Under the pieces are notes generated by a model that did not search any database, was not told the DNA's origin, and saw only the letters and a list, made by a program, of their open reading frames with translations. From the NCBI GenBank assembly GCA_035771175.1, contig CM069593.1, positions 46,189,554 to 46,253,553 of the forward strand: 64,000 nt of DNA, read 5' to 3'. Source of the stretch: Paratinospora sagittata. Lineage: Eukaryota; Streptophyta; Magnoliopsida; Ranunculales; Menispermaceae. Below are positions 1 through 10,041 of the stretch, piece after piece (position 1 is the first letter of the stretch; each line of letters begins with the position of its first letter). A program made the position numbers and the translations under genes.

Positions 1-445
1 CTTTCTCTAGATCAACCAAGATCACATGAATTTTTTTTTTTTAGCTCTCCATACCTCTCTATCAATCTCCTCAACAAGTAAATACCTTTCATGATTGACT
101 TCTTAAGCATTAATCCAAATTAATTTTTTGACACCAAACTGACCAAAGTTTCATATTTTCTTTGATTCTCTATTACTCTTTCCACAACTTTATCGTACAA
201 CTCGTCAATTTAATACCTCTATAATTTTATTTTAAATATCTCAATTATTTTATACATAGGTATTAAAATATTTTTCTTCCAATCACCAACATTCTTTTAG
301 TTGCTACAATTTTAGTAATGAACTTGGCTGACCACAACACTCCAACTTCTTTTAGACCCTTCAAACCTCAATGAGAATGTCGTATGGTCCTAAAGCCTTT
401 GAATTCCTCATTTTCCTTAAAGCATTTTTTATCTCAAATATGCTA
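1..445 (-). pseudogene. Decayed RTE-type LINE reverse transcriptase fragment (runs off left edge)
   Basis: Read on the minus strand, this stretch gives scattered pieces of an RTE-clade non-LTR reverse transcriptase: a stretch like ALRKMRNSKALGP near 380-440, then VVERVIENQ near 160, LLRRLIERY near 60 and VDLEK at the window edge, in the family order. Several stops and frame changes separate them, so it encodes nothing. It lies beyond exon 3 of the EXO70A1-like gene in the same orientation, so it may sit in intron 3 or replace the rest of the gene. The clade call rests on remembered motif order, not on an alignment. Confidence 0.6.
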
Positions 446-1444
446 AATCTACAAAAGAATTTATTTCCATTAATTACCCCCGAGTTATTAAGTTCTTGTA
501 CACTTAAAATTTTCAATTGATATTCATTTAATAATTTATTTCAAACCATTGGACTTGAATTGAGAGTTGTAAAATTTGAATCATTAACCATAAAGATCAA
601 CTAATTTTTTAGGATTTAATGCAAGATTTAGAAGCATTAGGATTCGCGGTAAGAAAACTAATTGTTTTCCCCTTAATTGAATCGTGAGCTATAACCCAAC
701 AGATTCATATAATCAAATATGAATTGGGATTCCGATAACCCTAATGATGATGGTGGTAGTGGTGGTCGTCATCATCATCATCATCATCATAATAATAATG
801 ATAATGATAATATAAGTTTTGCATAACCCTTCTGTTGTTAAATACATATCTAATGATGCAAACAACAAAGCAATTTTAATTCAGATATGTAATCTTTGAC
901 AGACAGTTTCAACTTCAACTCTAGACTTCATTCTTGAAAGAATGACCACACCTACTGCACTACATCAGTTCCCACAATAAAAATCCACACTGTTTACAAG
1001 TAAGGCCTCTAATCCCTAAAATTTAAACGCTAACAACACCTTCAGCTTTTGACAAACTAAACTTTGTGGTATTATGTAATTCCTAATGGTCCAAATAGGC
1101 CCTTGATTTTGGCATTAAGTGATCAATCTTGCATTGTTCAAATGCCCAAGATTACTATTTTTAATGCAGGATAATCAGAAAAGTACAAATCTTGGTTCCT
1201 AAACAACCAAGAGAATGTTCCATTATGAAGAATGTCAAAATCCCGTAGAAGCAAAAACAAAGACCAAGTCATTATCATTGCAAACCTCAACCTATTACTT
1301 ATATTTGGATCTCCACTATTTGACGCCACTTGTCTCAATAATTTTAATGGCTGTAGAACCAAAACGATTTTCAAAAAGGAAAACCATACTTCATGGTGAA
1401 GACTTTTAAGACATGTGCATCAGTATACTTATGCAAGAACAAAC
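446..1444. other. AT-rich sequence beyond EXO70A1 exon 3; no exon 4 seen
   Basis: About 1 kb with no recognisable coding segment on either strand. I looked on the minus strand for the next EXO70A1 exon, which should begin in phase 2 with a segment like KPVEPDRLF, and did not find it. It is either intron or a truncated end of the gene. Confidence 0.5.
769..812. repeat. Microsatellite (TCA)n followed by AAT/GATAAT repeats
   Basis: About seven TCA triplets run directly into AAT and GATAAT units. A simple-sequence locus with no coding context. Confidence 0.9.
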
Positions 1445-3952
1445 CTGTAGGATGTTAACAGGTTCTTAAATTCTTCTTCGAGCTTTAGAATAGCCTTAGA
1501 AAGCAAATTATTAGCATGGTTCAGCACTCCATCACTACTTTTGAAGCTTTTGTTGCTGCTGAAGAAACGAATGTTGCTCCTCAGCTGGTCAACAGCCTCT
1601 AAATAACTTTCCAGATCCTCATGTGGACCTCTCAGAATTTTAGCCTCAGCCTACACGTTGTAGTGGCATCAAAATTAGCAGCATAAAATACAGGCAATTG
1701 AAAAAAAGTATAACTTATAGAACAAAACTCAAAGATGATTGCACACACAAGATTGGCGGTACTGCCAAAACATTCTACTAAATTAATCTAACAAGTAACA
1801 TCATCCTTCTATGACTTCGATTATCTGAGCAATAGGCATGCAATTGCGAATCCTAAATTTAAAGAATTGCGGTGTATTGACAGAGGGCATAAAATACTCT
1901 CAAGTCTCAAACACTGAACTTAGACAATACTAGTTTTACTTATAATAATATCAAGTCTTCAAGGTCAGCAAAAGTTGAAAACTTCAAATTTTAAAACCGG
2001 GAGAGTATCACCATAACCGTATCCAAATCCTCGCAAAATTTCCTACATCTTGGCAAAGCATTAGGTTCTTTTGGTCAAATACTTTGAAAACCCCTTTTTT
2101 CACTTCTACCTGAGTCAAAACCAGTGGAGAAACTGGCATTAACATCCTTGATTGAAATCATATATTTATTTCTAGGTTCTTCATTCTTAACCATTCATAT
2201 GAAGTAGGAACTCGGAAGCGCTCTAAATCAGTGTACTCCGTATTCCGTAAGAATTTCAATGAAATCCTTTTTGCACGAAGGGAAAGAAACAAATAAAATT
2301 GAAAGCCACCAAAGTGGTATCTTGGTCCATAAGTATCCACAAGAATGCAGGTGGCAAAAGAAAGAAGGGAGGGAGGGTGGGAGAGAATGTTAATAAAAGA
2401 GGACAATGGAGCCATAAATTAGAGTTGTAAGTTTAAAGTGGATGCAAGCTTCTAAAAATGCAATGTGACATGTAATTAAGGAATATAGACTAAACTAAAG
2501 GGCTAATTTTCCTCAGATGATAAATGATATTTAAAAAAAGGTTTTGTCATCAAAAAGCAAGCACATAAAGAATAACCGGTGGCAAAGATTGAAATACTTG
2601 TAGGAAAGACTGACAAGAACTCATAGAGGTAATAAGAAATAGATATATTTAAGAATTGAGATAACAAAGCTATCAATCAATACAGTGAAGATCTCAGCTT
2701 AGGTACAAAATGAAGGTACCATAGGGTAAATGGACACCTAGGAAATTGCACAGGATTGTGACATGCAAGAAACATTCTGAGAACCACATCTTACTGAAAG
2801 ATATGACCCATATGGCGTGGAAAAGTCGAACAAAGGTCACATTAATACATTTAACTAGTTGAAATAGGGTTTTATACAAGAATTAAACGACTAATGTTGC
2901 CACACTAAGTGAAGGCATTGAGAGTTCGTGAATAACTGCCCCCAAACCATTAGAAGCATCTTTTAAAAGAACCTCGTATTCTTTTTCATTCAGCTTCATT
3001 GAGTCATTCATTCTCAAAATAAACTCTCAATATCTTGTTTCCCTCCAAGGAAATTTTAAATTACTTTGAGCATCTAGTGGTAAGCAAAGAAGACTTGATG
3101 GGCAAAGGATATAGGAAAAAAAAGTGCAAAACAAACAAAGAGACCAACCAAATGCAACAATGTATAGTGGTCTGATCAACACACCAATTGTTTATCAATT
3201 CATCATGAGATATTAAATAGCAATGCCACAGAACACAAAATTAAAGATTTCCAGACAAGAGAATAAACAAATATGAACTTTTCCTTTCTATTTCCGCTCG
3301 TAGTCGTAGCTTAGAAGAAAAGGCTCAAACCGGCCAAAATCCCCCCTTCCACATAATTGCAATATATACCTTTGAGGGATGCCTCGATGTAGTAAAATTC
3401 AAGCAATAGAAACCATTTCTTCCAAACAGATGAATCAAACAAATCAAATTCAGAAACAGCTCAACGAAAAAATAAAGCGAAATTAAATTTAATTTAAAAA
3501 AATCAAAAACAACCAACCTGACGCGAAAGATCAAATTGAGACAAGATAATATCAGCGGCCTTCAACGTCTTATCGATGTTCTCGTGCGCTTTGCGGATGG
3601 AATGCGTTCTTATCTACGAAACCCCATCAGAAATTCCTTAAACAACAAGAAATCATGAAGATCCCCCCGAAAATCCAAAAATTAAAAAAAAAAAAAAACC
3701 TCGGATCAAAAGATCGCAGGATCACACCAGCTCAAAAACAACGAATTCCGTAATATAAACCCTAATTTCTGCGAAATCGAAGATAACTCGTACCTGAGTG
3801 GGGCGCATCGCGGTTTCGAGAGCGGAAAGACGGTGATCGAAAGAACCTAGAATAGAAACCATGTTATCCGTGATCGTCTGGCTCTTCTGAAGCGACTCTC
3901 TCATGAACACCACCCTCTCGCTTAGGGTTTCCATCGCGAGAGGAACTCCCAT
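1445..3952 (-). CDS. EXO70A1: EXO70A1-like exocyst subunit, 5' part (three coding exons)
   Basis: EXO70A1 is the plant exocyst subunit that tethers secretory vesicles to the plasma membrane. Three minus-strand exons join in frame: 3952-3794 (53 codons, ends CAG|GTACG), 3613-3518 (32 codons, starts after TAG, ends CAG|GTTGG) and 1650-1445 (68 codons plus 2 nt, ends ACAG|GTTTG). The products contain ASLQKSQ-like and ILGSFDHRLSALETAMRPTQ, then SIRKAHENIDKTLK and ILSQFDLSRQ, then ILRGPHEDLESYLEAVDQLR and NIRFFSSNKSFKSSDGVLNH, all typical of the EXO70A1 N-terminus. The ATG at 3952 gives a start of the usual length. Family members are about 640 aa, so only the first quarter is here. Intron 2 is 1.87 kb. 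The rest lies left of the window or is lost. Confidence 0.88.
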
Positions 3953-4030
3953 CTCTTCTCCTCGTTTTTCTTCTTCGTCTTCTTCTTCCTCTTCTTCCTC
4001 TTCTTCCTTTCTTCTCTTTCTCTCTGTAAT
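3953..4030 (-). promoter_or_regulatory. GA-rich leader of the EXO70A1-like gene
   Basis: Immediately upstream of the EXO70A1 ATG the minus strand is a run of GAA/GGAAGAA units (TTC/TCC on the plus strand). Purine-rich or CT-rich leaders of this kind are common in plant 5' UTRs. The transcription start is not determined. Confidence 0.5.
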
Positions 4031-4764
4031 TTTTATTATTTGTCGTATTATGCACAGACTTTGTTATGACTTATGCACCTGGTGGGCCGCTCTTCAATAA
4101 CTTCGCACTTAAGTCGGGAACTTGGAAAAACAGCTGACAATTGAAAATGCACCGGGGGAGGATATACGATACACGATACACGATAGAGCCTTTTCCTTTT
4201 GGGAACCGCTGCTGCTCCTGCTGCATTGCATGTTTCGTCGACCCTATCTTGGTTCGCTTACACGTATAGTTTTACCCGCTATTAGGACCCGCTGGTGCGT
4301 TGCACTCTTGCGTCGCAATTTTATTTTTTATTTTTTAAAGCATAAACAAACCTTTTGTCCGGGCTATCAGGCCCCTTAATAGAACCTCCAAATTCTTACA
4401 ATAACGATATCTATACCGCAACCAATTAGGTTATGAACTCTATATGAATCGAGTTTAATCTAATGCGGGGTTTGGGTTCGATGCTCTCTCCCCGATGAGA
4501 CTTTCGTGATAGAAGCTTTTAGCTTGATTTATAATGACTCACAGACATCTATAACATATACTTAATAACGTATTCCAACCAAAGCTTTTCAGAGTGCCAC
4601 GTCAACAACTACTTAAACATTTCGAATGAGCTACAAATAATTTAACGAACATTTTTTCTACCCATTTTATTTGACAAGGCATCGTAATCTCAATTAATAA
4701 ACATTTATTGAAACAGAACGTTTTTTTTTCAGGTAATTGAAAACCAAGACCTTGCAGATTTCTT

Positions 4765-5690
4765 TTGCCAATAACTTTTCTAGGGGACTTATTTGTTTGG
4801 GAAGCTCTTTTTTCCTTGGAAAAACTAACATGACACAGGAGAACCAGAAAAATCAAAGGGTAAGGTAGTGGGTCACATTTAGATGAGATAGCATTGACAA
4901 TTTTCTGCTCTTTATTTCGTTCTTTCACATTTGATGTCTTTTTAAATAGTGCAATAATAATGATAATAATAATAATATTGAGATAAATTAAAACAAAGGT
5001 TTTTTTTCTCATATGTCTTATTTTTTTTAATCAAAAAAATTCTTTTCACTTCATTTTATATAACATACATTTATTAAATTTTCTGCTCTTTATTTCTTTC
5101 TTTTACATTTGATATCGTTTTAAATGATGCAATAATAATGATAATAATAATAATATTGAGATAAATTAAAACCAAGGTTTTTTTTCTCACATGTCTTCTT
5201 TTTTTTAATCAAAAAAATTCTTTTCATATCATTTTATATAGCATGCATTCATTCAATGATTGTGACTATATAGTTATATTTGGAGTTATATTTTTTATAG
5301 TTAAATTAATATTTTCTTTTTATTTATTATAACTAATTAGTAAAACCTTTGAAATGCACAACTTGAAAACAAAACGTATATTATACACAAATATGAAATT
5401 GAAAGCCTCTTCAATGAGTGTAGTCACAGTTGCACTAACTTGTGCACAAAAATTTGTTGTGATCGCCGAAGTTTTTGAATGATTCTGATTTGAATATGAG
5501 CTCATAAGTCATCACCATAGTAATTATCTTACTCCAAAGAGGCATTACCAATAACTTCTCCAAGGGACTTTTTTCCTTGGAAAAGACTAACATGACACAG
5601 GAGAATAAAAAAAAAACAAAGGGTGACCGGTCACCATCTAGGTTATTTCTGACAAATAAATGAGATAACATTGACAATTTTTTAACTTTG
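4765..5690. repeat. Dispersed direct repeat (about 4768-4905 and 5545-5685)
   Basis: A segment with CCAATAACTT, TTTTTTCCTTGGAAAA, CTAACATGACACAGGAGAA and GATAACATTGACAATTTT-like blocks occurs twice in the same orientation, with different spacing inside. Probably two copies of an old unclassified element. Confidence 0.65.
4901..5256. repeat. Two-copy tandem duplication, period 178 bp
   Basis: The stretch starting TTTTCTGCTCTTTATTTC at 4901 starts again at 5079. Both copies carry an ATAATGATAATAATAATAAT block and a run of T before AATCAAAAAAATTC. They differ by scattered substitutions, so the duplication is not recent. Confidence 0.85.
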
Positions 5691-6918
5691 TTAATTTTTC
5701 TTGGGGGTGTGCCCATAACAACATTAAAAAGTGTTTCATGTTTGTTATCTACAAGCAAGTGGAGTGGAGGTGTTCGTATGATTATTTCACTTTCTCTAGA
5801 ACTTACTTTTGTTATTGAATGCTCTTATCATGTTTCTCATGCTCGATTTTAGAATTTGTCAACATACTAACTTTAGCATTTACAAACACTTTACAGGCTT
5901 AGCAGAAAATTTATTCACAAGTGGTTTATCTGTGAATTCTGGTAACTGTCTTTATCTATGTTCTTATCATGCTTTTTTCATATATTTTTTCTATAATTTA
6001 TCCTTCTCTTTTTTTCTGGGTTTAGTGATGGTTTAGGAGTAAATAGATGAAGTGACTTTGAAGATTTTTACTTATCATGCTCATAAAATTGAAGGGAAAA
6101 CCAATTTTAGTCTCAACAAATTAAAAAAAAAATCAAATAATCAAATAATTTTAGAAAAAACATTTTGATGAGATATAGTGTTTGGTGGGTCTTATTTCTC
6201 ACTACTTTTATTTTGTCTGTCATGTTATCTTTCTCTTTTTTTTTGGATTATGGGTTTTGTGATTAGCTTTTGACTTTATATTATATCTACATATATGAAT
6301 GTGTATATATATTATGATTACTTTGACTAATCTAGCTAGAGCTATAGTAATTTAAGCTAGTTTCTGAGTATTAATTAAAAGATTGATAAAGGAAAATTAT
6401 ATTTATGAAAAGTTTAGAATTTTCTGAATCATGACCTACACTGCTTATACTTACTTTTGAGAATAAATTAAATACATGTAAATTTCTTTACAAGACATGA
6501 AATGAATTTAAAATTTAAAAAAAAAAAAAAAAAAGAGTCAAAGAGAGCTCATTCAATTTTTATACCACTTCAGCTTAATTTAAAATAACAAAAATGTGAA
6601 GATATTGACATACATATAATTCAAGGACAATCTAATGTATTTAATGGCCTATGTGCTAAAAATAAGTTTAAAAAATGGTTCTCAAATAGCACTTCTAGCT
6701 CTTATTTTTATTGGATCAAATTCAGTGATTTAAAGGATTCCAGTTTCATGGACACAAAGAAATTAAGCAGAAGGGGCAGCACTTGGGATGAATTAGAAAG
6801 CCCTATAAACCCAAATTTTTTTGTTGGGCTGATTGGTAGTCCTGTTACTGAGATGATAAAGGGAAGATAGATAGCTAAGCCAATTCGAGCTTTTATTTTG
6901 TTTCCCTACTCCAAGGTG

Positions 6919-6920
<2 letters not shown>

Positions 6921-6981
<61 letters not shown>
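6921..6981. repeat. (TA)n microsatellite
   Basis: About 30 uninterrupted TA units. Open frames across it translate to Ile-Tyr repeats and are not genes. Confidence 0.97.
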
Positions 6982-6985
<4 letters not shown>

Positions 6986-7258
6986 ACCACAAGCAGCTTT
7001 TGAGTTGTAAAACCAAGCAAAAAAAAAAAGAAGAGGGCTTTTGCAACTTATTAATATTTTTCTATAATGTTTTTGTACAAACAGCTTAAAATTCTGTATT
7101 TTCCATTGGAACCCTTCTTTTGTTTCTTTTTTTGAGATTTTTTTTTTTCAAAAATACCACAAGAAGAAACACGAATTGGAGACCCAGTACTAAATCAGAA
7201 AGCAGTTTTCCTCCTCCCCCCCACCCTCTCCCCACCCAAAAAAAAAAAAAAACAAAAG

Positions 7259-7560
7259 AAATATATATATATATATATATATCTTGAGAAATTTCAACAA
7301 AAGATATCACGAGAAATGGAAACAAAAGATATATAACTATAATCTATAGATATAGATTTAGATATCTAGATTAGAGATATATAGATATATAGATTTTAGA
7401 TATGTAGATAGAATCTATAGATATAGATTATAGATTATATGCCAACGCAATCAATCTTAATGAATGAACAAAAGATATATAGATTATATATGCAATCTAT
7501 ATAGATATATAGATTATATATGCAATCTATATAGATATATAGATTATAGAGTAGATAATT
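7259..7560. repeat. AT dinucleotide run and degenerate ATAGATATATAGATTATA minisatellite
   Basis: A short (AT)n at 7260-7282 is followed by degenerate repeats of TATAGATATATAGATTATA. Two adjacent near-identical copies of a unit containing TATATGCAATCTATATAGA lie at about 7480-7545. A separate motif, GAGAAATNTCAACAAAAGATAT, recurs around 7285, 7305, 7560, 7588 and 7676. Confidence 0.8.
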
Positions 7561-7693
7561 TGAGAAATATCAACCAAAGATATTCTGAGAAATGTCAACA
7601 AAAGCTATATAGATTATATATATGTGAGATTAAGTCGTTGTTGACGATTACTTGATAATCCCTTTGATGTATATCCTGAGCAATGTCAACAAA

Positions 7694-7695
<2 letters not shown>

Positions 7696-7770
<75 letters not shown>
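7696..7770. repeat. Compound microsatellite (AT)n(TG)n
   Basis: About 28 AT units run directly into about 8 TG units. A compound simple repeat just left of the LTR element. Confidence 0.95.
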
Positions 7771-7934
7771 ATCCACTTCCTTGCAACTCAAATCTCTATT
7801 ACCTCGAATTATTTCTTTCGTGTATGCTCTTGACGTTTTTCTCTTTCATCCAAAGCTCTCCCTTACTTATTTTCTTCTTCGTTCTACCTGTTGTCACTAC
7901 AACGTCGAAGTGGATACTGAGTTCAATCTATTAT

Positions 7935-8131
7935 TGTTAGACAATAGGGTTTCTGTAGAGAATTCAAAAATATGTATTATTCTCTAAAATAGAGGCAATA
8001 TATAGACAATTACATCCTAACATTAGGTCCTAAATTAGGGAAACAAATTGTTTCTATATTTACATAATCTATTACTTGCTATATAGCTTATTTCTATATT
8101 TATAGAATATATTACTTTTTATATGCTGACA
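7935..8131 (-). repeat. 3' LTR of the small LTR element
   Basis: 197 bp with TG...CA ends, the partner of 9840-10036 with about 95 percent identity by eye count. Confidence 0.93.
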
Positions 8132-8148
8132 CTCCCCCTCAAGTTGGT
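8132..8148 (-). other. Polypurine tract of the small LTR element
   Basis: The minus strand reads CCAACTTGAGGGGGAG directly before the 3' LTR. This G-rich tract is typical of Ty1/copia plus-strand priming and fixes the element's orientation. Confidence 0.85.
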
Positions 8149-8199
8149 GCATAGATGTCTATCATTCACAACTTGTCTATCATTCAATCTTGAAAAAAA

Positions 8200-8938
8200 A
8201 AAGATTTCAGACTCTCCTCCTCTGGTGAGATAATCGGCGGTAACGAACAGCATCTCGTGCACATCAACAACGCCTTTCGGAGCGATTCCTAACCACAAAA
8301 ACATCGTCACCAACAGATGATTCCTCCAATACGCGATTCTCCCCATCTTCAACCGATTCCACCATGGTTGCGCCGGAGGCTTCGCCAGATCCTTCTCTTG
8401 CACAATCTCAAACCTTACTTTCTTCGCAATCTCATCGTAGCTCCTCAGTCCTAGCAATGCGTCTCCTCTCTCGATCCCCTGTATAACCTAGACATGTTCC
8501 AGATTGTTTCCGTCGTACTTGTCCGTCGTAACCCACTCGTACGATACATACATAGATCCAGGCTTCAAAACCTTGTAGATCTCAGAATAAACCTCTTCCA
8601 GCTTCGGCGCGTGACACGTCGTTTCAATTGAGTAATCTCCGTCGAAACTGTTGTCGGCGAAAGGCATTTCCAAAAAATTTCCACAAGCAACATCACAAAG
8701 CGAATCTAAACCTGCCTTTTTATTATGCATCTTGGCGCGATTCACTTGGTACTCGTTAATGGTGATTCCAACCACATTTGCTCGAGAATGAGCCGCAATG
8801 GCTCTCATCGGTCCGTCGACGCCACATCCGACGTCCAGAATTCGATCTCCTGGCTTCACATCCAACAGATCTACGACCATCTCTTCGTAGAGACGAGTGG
8901 CGTCTCTGTGAGACTTGCCTTGAAGAAAATCGGTGTTG
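8200..8938 (-). pseudogene. SMT2: SMT2-like sterol C-24 methyltransferase fragment inside the LTR element
   Basis: SMT2 methylates 24-methylene lophenol on the way to sitosterol. The fragment starts near GKSHRDATRLYEEM (about residue 140 of a 360-aa enzyme) and includes the AdoMet-binding motif ILDVGCGV with GGPMRAIA changed to DGPMRAIA, then HSRANVVGITINEYQVNRA, SIETTCHAPKLEEVY, KPGSMYVSYEWVTT and VDVHEMLFVTADYLTRGG. A TAG interrupts it after NLEHV at about 8490, about three residues are deleted near RSYDEIAKK, and both ends are missing. It is in sense with the LTR element. Arabidopsis SMT2 has no introns, so lack of introns here does not prove an RNA origin. Confidence 0.9.
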
Positions 8939-9682
8939 GTTTGCGCCTAGAGATCTGGCGCTGTTTTCCTTTTCTTTCCCTGCGCGATCGCTTCAGAACT
9001 GCAACGAAGAAGCAATCTTTTTCTTTCAGAATCGAGCCGAAATTCACCTTTTCGTTGATCGGAATTTTGCGAGTTCCGGAAGATCTGGATTTCTTGTGAC
9101 AAATTAGATAGACAAAGATTTGGTGCGGAGCGATTCTGATCTTCTGACTGAGAATCGACGAGGCACTCGGCGATTCGAGTGGGCTGGAGATTCTGAGCGA
9201 CGGTTGTTCTTCTCATTGTCTCTGACGGAAAATTTCCCGAGAAATTTCGTGCCTTAGCCGGAAAAGGTGCTTCTACGACGTGAGCTGCCGGGAGTGAAAC
9301 AGTCGAATTTCGGATTTGTCTCGCCTTTCTACGATCAGATTGGATCGTCGGAGTTAGGGCTTTTCGATTACGAGAACCAATTACTGAATCTGCAGATTCA
9401 GAGAGACGCGTACTTGATGTCTACGAATTCGTATCCGTACACGGAGATTAAGAGCGTGTATTTGAATTCAAGGATGATTACAGATCGCGTGTCAAAAGGA
9501 TCGGTAATATGTAAGGAATGCGCGAGTGCGACAGATAAACCATTTCCTTTTCACTCTTGCGTGTACGATGATACTGTTTCAAAGGGGTTTCAGAGTTTCG
9601 GAATTTCGGAGTTTCGGAATTTTGGAGTTTCGGAGTTTCGGAGTTTTGGAAAGAAAAGCTTCGAGATTCTGCTTCTGCAGCA
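8939..9682 (+). other. Unidentified interior of the LTR element, probably more captured sequence
   Basis: The plus strand is open from 9267 with segments such as GLFDYENQLLNLQ and SYPYTEIKSVYLNSRM, GC-richer than the neighbourhood and coding-like in composition. I do not recognise the source. At 9595-9650 a roughly 9-10-bp GAGTTTCGGA unit repeats several times. The open frame running from here into the RPB6 and H2B pieces is an artefact of fusion. Confidence 0.45.
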
Positions 9683-9745
9683 ATGGCGGACGAAGACTAC
9701 AACGAGATGGATATGGGATACGAGGATGAACCACCAGAGCCTGGC
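9683..9745 (+). pseudogene. NRPB6: RPB6 N-terminal fragment (shared RNA polymerase subunit), captured
   Basis: From an ATG at 9683 the frame reads MADEDYNEMDMGYEDEPPEP, matching the acidic N-terminus of plant RPB6, a small subunit shared by RNA polymerases I, II and III. It stops matching after about 20 residues and joins the H2B piece within 3 bp. It is antisense to the LTR element. Confidence 0.8.
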
Positions 9746-9747
9746 TT

Positions 9748-9824
9748 TGGTTCATCCGAACATCGGGATCTCGGGCATTATGAACAGCTTCATCAATGAC
9801 ATCTTCGAGCAGGAGTCGTCGAGA
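9748..9824 (+). pseudogene. Histone H2B fragment, captured and internally deleted
   Basis: The frame reads VHPNIGISG, then IMNSFINDIFE, then QESSR. These are three blocks of the H2B histone fold, with the residues between GIS and MGIMNS and between IFE and QESSR deleted in frame. It abuts the RPB6 piece on one side and nearly the primer-binding site on the other. Confidence 0.88.
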
Positions 9825-9827
9825 CCT

Positions 9828-9839
9828 TCTCTGATACCA
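9828..9839 (-). other. Primer-binding site (initiator tRNA-Met)
   Basis: TGGTATCAGAGA on the minus strand, touching the 5' LTR with no gap. It matches the 3' end complement of plant tRNA-iMet. Confidence 0.9.
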
Positions 9840-10036
9840 TGTTAGACAATAGAGTTTCTGTAGAGAATTCAAAAATATGTATTCTTCTCTAAAATAGAGG
9901 TAATATATAGACAATTACATTCTAAAATTAGGTCCTAAATTAGGGAAACAAATTGTTTCTATATTTACAGAATCTATTACTTTCTATATAGTTTGTTTCT
10001 ATATTTATAGAATATATTACTTTCTATATGCTGACA
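9840..10036 (-). repeat. 5' LTR of the small LTR element
   Basis: 197 bp with TG...CA ends, followed outside by the target duplication ATTAT at 10037-10041. Confidence 0.93.
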
Positions 10037-10041
10037 ATTAT

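Larger units (their letters stand above)
4031..7930. other. Gene-free AT-rich intergenic stretch
   Basis: No coding segment with family resemblance on either strand. The longer open frames are low-complexity or come from TA microsatellites. Separate entries cover its repeats. Otherwise it is AT-rich sequence with poly-A and poly-T runs. Confidence 0.7.
7935..10036 (-). mobile_element. Small non-autonomous LTR retrotransposon with captured host gene fragments
   Basis: Two 197-bp direct terminal repeats (7935-8131 and 9840-10036) begin TGTTAGACAATAG and end TATGCTGACA on the plus strand. They differ at about ten positions by eye. The element is flanked by an exact 5-bp duplication, ATTAT, at 7930-7934 and 10037-10041. 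On the minus strand the 5' LTR is followed directly by TGGTATCAGAGA, the initiator-tRNA-Met primer-binding site used by many Ty1/copia elements, and the 3' LTR is preceded by the purine tract TTGAGGGGGAG. No gag or pol remains. The 1.7-kb interior holds pieces of unrelated host genes. This is a TRIM/LARD-like element mobilised in trans, probably with copia machinery. Confidence 0.93.

Noticed and set aside
1215..1409. Plus-strand frame with AVEPKRF, resembling AVEPDRLF of EXO70A1 exon 4
   Set aside because: It is on the wrong strand, has no flanking similarity, and is only a few residues long. Treated as chance.
4602..5012. 136-codon minus-strand frame
   Set aside because: It spans the low-complexity ATAATAATA block and tandem duplication, has no recognisable motif, and has AT-driven codon composition.
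6793..7089. Open frames of 63-75 codons on both strands
   Set aside because: They are Ile-Tyr repeats created by the (TA)n microsatellite. The same applies to frames at 7595-7940.
8119..8880. A functional sterol methyltransferase gene
   Set aside because: It contains an internal TAG, a small deletion and a changed AdoMet motif, and lacks the N-terminal 140 residues and the C-terminus.
9267..9845. 192-codon frame on the plus strand
   Set aside because: It runs through an unidentified piece, RPB6 and H2B fragments and into the LTR. It is a fusion of captured scraps, not a gene.
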